Position numbers and translations under genes: made by a program. A stretch of DNA of 8,699 bases from Promethearchaeia archaeon (GTDB lineage Archaea > Asgardarchaeota > Lokiarchaeia > Sigyniarchaeales > SOKP01): the NCBI GenBank assembly GCA_029856445.1, contig JAHQWY010000153.1, positions 1-8,699 on the forward strand, written 5' to 3'. A model generated the notes under the pieces. The model saw only the letters and a program-made list of their open reading frames with translations. It had not been told where the DNA came from and made no database searches. How positions within the stretch are numbered: position 1 is the first letter of the stretch; each line of letters opens with the position of its first letter. Below, piece after piece: positions 4,781-8,699 of this stretch.

Positions 4781-6292
4781 TTAAATTTCGTTTACTCCAT
4801 CCCATGCTTCTCTCTCTTTGTCAAAAGGAGCATTTTCAATTTTACACTCTTTTCCTAGGATCATTGTTGGTCTCTTTTTATTATCATATGAAGACCATTC
4901 AGGAAGTCCGTCATGATTTGGATTTCCTGTATGAGCAAAAGCAATCCAAGCATCCATGACTTTTTCACTAAGATTATCAATATCAGGATCTCTCCCGACA
5001 AATTCAGGAATACCAGGGGTATCAAATGAGTCGAATACAAATGGTATTTCTAGAAAGTGAGGACATCCGAAAGCACCATTGAATTGGGGAGATGGAAAGG
5101 TAAACATATAAGTAAATGTATTAGGTTGACATTTAGACTGAGCCTCAAGAAATCGTATTGTAGGGATACGGAACATGCCATCAGTTGCAACAGCGTTTAA
5201 TAAATCTATAGGTTCTATTGAAAACTTTTCTTTCCTTGCATTTTTATAGATATCTAAAACTTCTCTGCTTTTATTAGCATCTATTCCACTTGTACTTAGC
5301 AAAGCAATTATAGAATTTTCACCTAGGGATTTAACCATGCCAGTGATAGTTGGATCCTCAAATGTAAACAATTTTACTTCATCTAAATTAGTTCCGATCA
5401 TAAAATCAATGTTTTTTAGATCGCCATCTCGGAATGCTTTCAAGGGATGTTTAGGGATTGTATCACCATCAATGAGAGGTCTAAAAAGCATGAGATTGGT
5501 TATTTCAGGTCCCATAAATTCCGTTTGTGCTTCAATAATTCTTTCAGGAGGAATTTTACGCAATGCATCAATGTCTCCCCTTTTTATTTTTAACTTTCTC
5601 ATAAAACCTCTTGTGGTTTTATCACTTAGATCAGGCTCAATAGAAGGAGCGCTTTGGGCGATTACACGTCGAATAAGTCCTTTGGCTTGTGGCATAACTG
5701 GTAACGTTAGTACAGAATATCCTCCCGCTGATTCCCCAAATATTGTAATATTGTCAGGGTCTCCACCAAACGCTTCGATATTATCGTGGATCCACTTAAG
5801 CGCGAGAACCTGATCAAGTATTCCCGCATTAATAGTGATATCTGGAATGTATAAAAAACCTAATGCCCCTAGTCTATAGTTTATGGTAACTACTACTACA
5901 TTTCCTCGTTTAGCCAGAGCTAAACCATTGTAGAGTTCCCATGCCCCCCCTCCAGTAATAAAAGCACCTCCGTGTATCCAAACCATTACAGGGCGCTTCT
6001 CACCATCTGCAGCAGGAGTCCATATGTTAAGTGTTAAGCAATCTTCACTTTCAGGTTCAAGCTTATTAAATAACCTTTCAAGAATTCGAATATATCCTTG
6101 ATACGAATAGGGACCAAATTTAGTAGCATCAAGCACTCCATCCCAGGATTCTCTCGCAACAGGTGGAAGAAATCTTAAGTCCCCAATAGGAGGTTCAGCA
6201 TAAGGGATTCCTTTAAAAATTTCTATACCCTTTTCTCTATAACCTTGGACTTTTCCGGATTTTGTTTCAATTATTGCCATTACTTCCATCAT
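4781..6292 (-). CDS. Type-B carboxylesterase (alpha/beta hydrolase, PnbA-like)
   Basis: A full-length 503-residue serine esterase of the carboxylesterase/cholinesterase family, hydrolysing carboxylic esters in the cytoplasm; natural substrate unknown. All landmarks are present: FKGIPYAEPPIGDLRF at 26-41, EDCLTLNIWTP at 83-93, oxyanion-hole HGGAF at 107-111, INYRLGALGFL at 137-147, nucleophile elbow GESAGG with Ser188, Glu305 in GTNLDE, and His412 in the HFLEIP segment matching the catalytic His context of PnbA. The length equals that of bacterial p-nitrobenzyl esterases. No signal peptide is visible. Three in-frame ATGs compete (6292, 6289, 6280). Homology to the usual VET.xGxVxG beginning fits MAIIETKSGKVQG from 6280 best, so the first four residues may not be translated. 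The family is commonest in bacteria and eukaryotes, so transfer is possible. A T-tract follows the stop; the gene lies 160 bp behind the DUF1326 gene, with a TATA-like sequence in the gap. Confidence 0.93.
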   Translation of the reverse strand: MMEVMAIIETKSGKVQGYREKGIEIFKGIPYAEPPIGDLRFLPPVARESWDGVLDATKFGPYSYQGYIRILERLFNKLEPESEDCLTLNIWTPAADGEKRPVMVWIHGGAFITGGGAWELYNGLALAKRGNVVVVTINYRLGALGFLYIPDITINAGILDQVLALKWIHDNIEAFGGDPDNITIFGESAGGYSVLTLPVMPQAKGLIRRVIAQSAPSIEPDLSDKTTRGFMRKLKIKRGDIDALRKIPPERIIEAQTEFMGPEITNLMLFRPLIDGDTIPKHPLKAFRDGDLKNIDFMIGTNLDEVKLFTFEDPTITGMVKSLGENSIIALLSTSGIDANKSREVLDIYKNARKEKFSIEPIDLLNAVATDGMFRIPTIRFLEAQSKCQPNTFTYMFTFPSPQFNGAFGCPHFLEIPFVFDSFDTPGIPEFVGRDPDIDNLSEKVMDAWIAFAHTGNPNHDGLPEWSSYDNKKRPTMILGKECKIENAPFDKEREAWDGVNEI

Positions 6293-6365
6293 TTTTCATG
6301 ACTCTTTAATAGATTTTGAATATTGGATAAATAATTGAGTTTTTTTAGATTTTCATTAGATAGAC

Positions 6366-6373
6366 TATATATA
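6366..6373 (-). promoter_or_regulatory. Candidate TATA box for the carboxylesterase
   Basis: TATATATA, flanked on the minus strand as GATTATATATAGTC, is the cleanest TATA-like octamer in the 160-bp gap. It lies 74 nt before the first esterase ATG, predicting a leader of about 45-50 nt. Competing weaker candidates are ATTTATCC (6332-6325) and TTATATATTAG near 6400-6390, so the choice is uncertain. Confidence 0.35.
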
Positions 6374-6420
6374 ATCATTATTACAGAATCTAATATATAA
6401 TTTTACCCAAATTTGTAAGT

Positions 6421-6456
6421 AAAAAATTAGTTAAAAAAAATTTATTTATTTTTTAA
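6421..6456 (-). terminator. AT-only hairpin and T-tracts at the end of the DUF1326 gene
   Basis: TTTTTTAA (6449-6456) and TTAAAAAA (6431-6438) are complementary arms around a 10-nt loop and overlap the TAA stop (6455-6453). On the minus strand this yields T8 (6440-6433) and then T6 (6426-6421). It is probably a U-tract terminator separating this gene from the esterase; the hairpin has no G-C pairs and may be incidental. Confidence 0.45.
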
Positions 6457-7067
6457 AAATCTTTTGACCTTCCTTTTCCATCGAAACTTGCGATAGTTCC
6501 ACTTCGATTCTTAAACTCCCAATTTCTTCCAAAATCATTATATTTCCAGAAATGAGTATTACAGAGTTTTATATCAGAAAAGAAAACACCAAAGGGGGAA
6601 TTTTCAAGTCTTTGAGGATTTTTACCATCGAGTCCAGGGGTATAAGATAATTTCATCTCTCCATAAGGCATAATGACATGAAAAGTACTTTCTTCTTTTT
6701 TGAAATCAATATCAACATATTTGACTCCAAGAGATTTTCTAAGAATTGAATTCCCTGGAATATTTTTAACAAAATAAGGTTCTAAATACTTTCTTTGTTC
6801 TTCTGTGGTTTTATCGCTTATATATACTCCTCCCTCACCCCCCTTAATCATAAGATCAGCGACTTTATTAGAGTATAAATCAACAACACAAATTGCTAAT
6901 ACTCCACTGATATCTACATCCCCAAAGTTTCCCTCATCGAATTCGAATAATTGAAATGATTTGCAGGGCTCTTCTCTGTCTCTTCCAAAATAAAATGAAC
7001 AATGACCTTCAGAGGCACAAGCTTCATACCAAGAACCTTTTGTATGCCAACTAATTCTTTCAGACAT
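6453..7067 (-). CDS. DUF1326 domain protein
   Basis: The 204-residue soluble protein matches the DUF1326 family, whose function is not established. The recognisable pattern is an N-terminal WHTKGSWYEACASEGHCSFYFGRD block (W7, W13, C17, C23), FDEGNFGDVDISGV near 43-56, KGGEGGVYISDKTTEEQR near 75-92, a LGVKYVDIDF segment (113-122) and a C-terminal WEFKNRSG (183-190), corresponding to the family order of Cys-rich start, GxYGDVDLSG, DE.A..EQREAL, LGVK..PIDF and the closing W..SGKNG motif. Typical members carry a compact CNC...CPC cluster; here the cysteines are more dispersed (17, 23, 35), so metal binding or redox use may differ. The start is supported by an ideal GGTGA site 4 nt upstream and a TATA box 58 nt upstream. 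It diverges from the MFS gene over 162 bp and is followed by the esterase on the same strand. Confidence 0.85.
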   Translation of the reverse strand: MSERISWHTKGSWYEACASEGHCSFYFGRDREEPCKSFQLFEFDEGNFGDVDISGVLAICVVDLYSNKVADLMIKGGEGGVYISDKTTEEQRKYLEPYFVKNIPGNSILRKSLGVKYVDIDFKKEESTFHVIMPYGEMKLSYTPGLDGKNPQRLENSPFGVFFSDIKLCNTHFWKYNDFGRNWEFKNRSGTIASFDGKGRSKDF

Positions 7068-7071
7068 TATT

Positions 7072-7076
7072 TCACC
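7072..7076 (-). promoter_or_regulatory. GGTGA ribosome binding site of the DUF1326 gene
   Basis: The minus strand reads GAGTGGTGAAATAATG. GGTGA pairs with the 3' end of archaeal 16S rRNA and is 4 nt from the ATG. It fixes the start and is the best-spaced ribosome site in the window. Confidence 0.7.
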
Positions 7077-7124
7077 ACTCTTTGTTAATGATTTGATTTA
7101 ATATGTATCTACTAAGATAGAAAG

Positions 7125-7132
7125 AATATAAA
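7125..7132 (-). promoter_or_regulatory. TATA box of the DUF1326 gene
   Basis: TTTATATT on the minus strand, 58 nt before the ATG, predicts a start near 7100 and a leader of about 35 nt that includes the GGTGA site. It shares the 11-mer ATTTATATTCT with the zinc-ribbon gene promoter. Confidence 0.55.
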
Positions 7133-7229
7133 TGATGACATTTTTTTTGAAATTTTAATTAAATGAAATCTTAAATTTATTGAATAATTTTTATGTCTAT
7201 ATCTCTATGTTTTTAGGTATAGTAATGAA

Positions 7230-8603
7230 ATGTCATCTTCAAATTTTAGAAGTAAACAAGAGCATATTGATTATTTAGAAGCATTTAAGATTAATCAAAA
7301 ACGTGCTCTATTTACAATTATTCTTTGTATTCTTCTTGATTCGTTCGGCTATTCAATGGTAATGCCTTTATTACCTGGAATTGCTCGAGATTTTCATGCA
7401 TCGGATTTGATGATTGGGATCCTTATGGCATCTAATGCATTTTCTGCATTAATATTTGTACCCATTTGGGGAAAACTAAGTGATCGATACGGACGTAAAC
7501 CAATTCTATTGATATCACAAGGAGGTACTGCCTTTTCATTTTTTATGTTAGGATTATCGAATTCTTATTATTTTATACTTTTTGGGAGGATTTTAGATGG
7601 CATGTTCGGAGGTCAAATGCCTGCCATTAGGGCATATATTACTGATGTTACCACCCCAGAAACTAGAGCCTCACATATGGGAAAAATAATGGTGGGTTAT
7701 ACTGGGGGTATGATCGCAGGACCTATACTCGGTGGTAGTTTAGGGGTAATTAATTGGCGTCTTCCATTTTTAGTAGCTAGTGTATTATCCATTCTAACAA
7801 TTTTTATGACAAGAAAAATCCTAGTTGAAAGTATGCCAAAGGAAAGAAGAGAGGAAATTAAAGAACAAATTTTGATAAGCCTTGGGTCCTCCAACAAACA
7901 AAGTAGTATTTGGAATGGAGAAATTATTAGCCGGTTTATACAAACCTTTTTGGTTTCAGTAATAGCTTCAATGTTTATGTCAAGCTATGCATTAGTGCTT
8001 GATAAACGATACGGAGCAGATGCTTCTGTCATTGGATATGTTATGGCTGTTGCTGGAACTGGGCTCTTAATTTATGGATTAATTGTTATTAGACCTTTAC
8101 TTAAAAAATTTGGAGAAAAACGCACTTTAAAACTCACATTCATATTAGCAATAGTTCTTTTTCTGATTTACCCTTACTTATTTGATTTTTGGATGGTTTT
8201 TCCTTTTGTTTTAGTATTTGCGTTCATGTTAGCGATAATGAGACCTTTAATTTCAACTAATATCACCAAAGCAGTTGATCCTAATAGACAAGGAGAAGTT
8301 AGTGGGTTAGCTTTCAACATTCGCTCTTTAGCACAGGTAATTTCCCCGTTGATTGCTACTTCATTTTTACAAATAGGAGGATTAACTATAGCTTTCATAC
8401 ATTTGGATTCTTATGAATTAATTGGATTTATGAATGTTGTATTAGCTAGTATACTTTTGATAATTGGATATTTAGATATTAAACGACATCCTAAACTATA
8501 TGCTTATGAAAGAATAAGAAGAAAACGAGAAGAAATAAAAAAAAGAAGAGAATTAGATAAGAAAAAAGCTAGTTCTCTTACAGAAAATAATATTTTGGAA
8601 TAA
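7230..8603 (+). CDS. MFS transporter, 12-helix DHA1/TetA-like drug-efflux type
   Basis: A complete 457-residue inner-membrane transporter of the major facilitator superfamily, probably a proton-coupled exporter. Twelve helices are visible near 27-50, 59-80, 93-110, 113-133, 152-172, 176-194, then a 37-residue central loop, and 234-257, 264-287, 299-317, 320-341, 357-381 and 397-414. Motif A between helices 2 and 3 is textbook (GKLSDRYGRKP, 81-91). D37 in helix 1 and the LLDSFGYSMVMPLLPGIARDF stretch, plus the antiporter motif C in helix 5 (GGMIAGPILGG, 159-169), point to the DHA1 efflux branch. The substrate cannot be read from sequence. The C-terminal tail (415-457) is unusually basic and helical (RIRRKREEIKKRRELDKKK), cytoplasmic. 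A possible ribosome motif AGGT (7215-7218) lies 11-12 nt before the ATG. An ATG at 7225 is out of frame and closes soon after. Two consecutive TAA codons end the gene, followed by a hairpin and T-tract. It diverges from the DUF1326 gene. Confidence 0.92.
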   Translation: MSSSNFRSKQEHIDYLEAFKINQKRALFTIILCILLDSFGYSMVMPLLPGIARDFHASDLMIGILMASNAFSALIFVPIWGKLSDRYGRKPILLISQGGTAFSFFMLGLSNSYYFILFGRILDGMFGGQMPAIRAYITDVTTPETRASHMGKIMVGYTGGMIAGPILGGSLGVINWRLPFLVASVLSILTIFMTRKILVESMPKERREEIKEQILISLGSSNKQSSIWNGEIISRFIQTFLVSVIASMFMSSYALVLDKRYGADASVIGYVMAVAGTGLLIYGLIVIRPLLKKFGEKRTLKLTFILAIVLFLIYPYLFDFWMVFPFVLVFAFMLAIMRPLISTNITKAVDPNRQGEVSGLAFNIRSLAQVISPLIATSFLQIGGLTIAFIHLDSYELIGFMNVVLASILLIIGYLDIKRHPKLYAYERIRRKREEIKKRRELDKKKASSLTENNILE

Positions 8604-8611
8604 TAAATTTT

Positions 8612-8639
8612 AAGAAATACAATTTCTTTTCCTTTTTAT
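8612..8639 (+). terminator. Hairpin plus T-rich tract after the MFS gene
   Basis: AAGAAAT (8612-8618) and ATTTCTT (8622-8628) form a perfect 7-bp stem with an ACA loop, and the second arm runs into TTTTCCTTTTTA. This has the shape of an intrinsic terminator, although the stem is AT-rich and weak. The U-tract alone would suffice in archaea. The remaining bases to 8699 contain no ORF or other feature that I can support. Confidence 0.6.
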
Positions 8640-8699
8640 AGTTTAAATTATGGAAATTGGGGATTTTTCATTTGAATAAGACTAAAATTATTAATACAA

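Noticed and set aside
5337..5813. 158-codon plus-strand open frame within the carboxylesterase gene
   Set aside because: It lies opposite the catalytic core of a complete esterase; its composition is what antisense of that gene would give, and no start signal is visible.
7154..7163. TTTAATTAAA palindrome in the DUF1326/MFS divergent region as an operator
   Set aside because: It is pure A/T in an AT-rich spacer, with no second copy or flanking symmetry, so chance is sufficient.
7697..8398. Two minus-strand open frames within the MFS gene
   Set aside because: Both are antisense to conserved transporter helices and lack start signals.

Overview
The window is AT-rich (roughly one third G+C by eye) and densely coded. 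It holds eight protein genes, one cut by the left edge, and no rRNA, tRNA, CRISPR array or insertion sequence that I can see. Several signs point to an archaeon: TATA-box-like elements about 25 to 75 nt before starts, one GGTGA-type ribosome site, one apparently leaderless gene, and T-tracts after stop codons. The protein style (proline-rich zinc-ribbon protein, RCK membrane protein, type-B carboxylesterase, very low G+C) would suit an Asgard (Lokiarchaeia-like) archaeon. That placement is an inference and no marker gene here proves it.

Layout from the left. On the minus strand, positions 1-117 hold the first 39 codons of a formamidopyrimidine/endonuclease VIII-type DNA glycosylase. It starts 10 bp after the stop of an unrecognised ten-helix membrane protein (128-1501). 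Upstream of that pair is a nitronate monooxygenase-family flavoprotein (1571-2620). Diverging from it across a 148-bp promoter region is a plus-strand protein (2769-3926) with two membrane helices and two RCK/TrkA-N domains. It is built like a potassium channel but lacks the GYG filter. It converges on a minus-strand coiled-coil, proline-repeat, zinc-ribbon protein (3967-4557); a small hairpin lies between them. Next come a minus-strand type-B carboxylesterase (4781-6292) and a DUF1326 protein (6453-7067). The DUF1326 gene diverges from a plus-strand 12-helix MFS transporter (7230-8603), which ends in a hairpin plus T-tract.

The genes do not form one obvious pathway. The only tight operon is the membrane protein with the glycosylase. 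All other gaps are 40 to 223 bp, and most contain their own promoter- or terminator-like sequence. No gap exceeds 300 bp. I found no clear new multi-gene system. The observations most worth following are the RCK protein with a non-canonical pore loop, the proline-rich zinc-ribbon protein with a ten-residue repeat and a leader with two tiny ORFs, and the unknown membrane protein paired with a DNA-repair gene.
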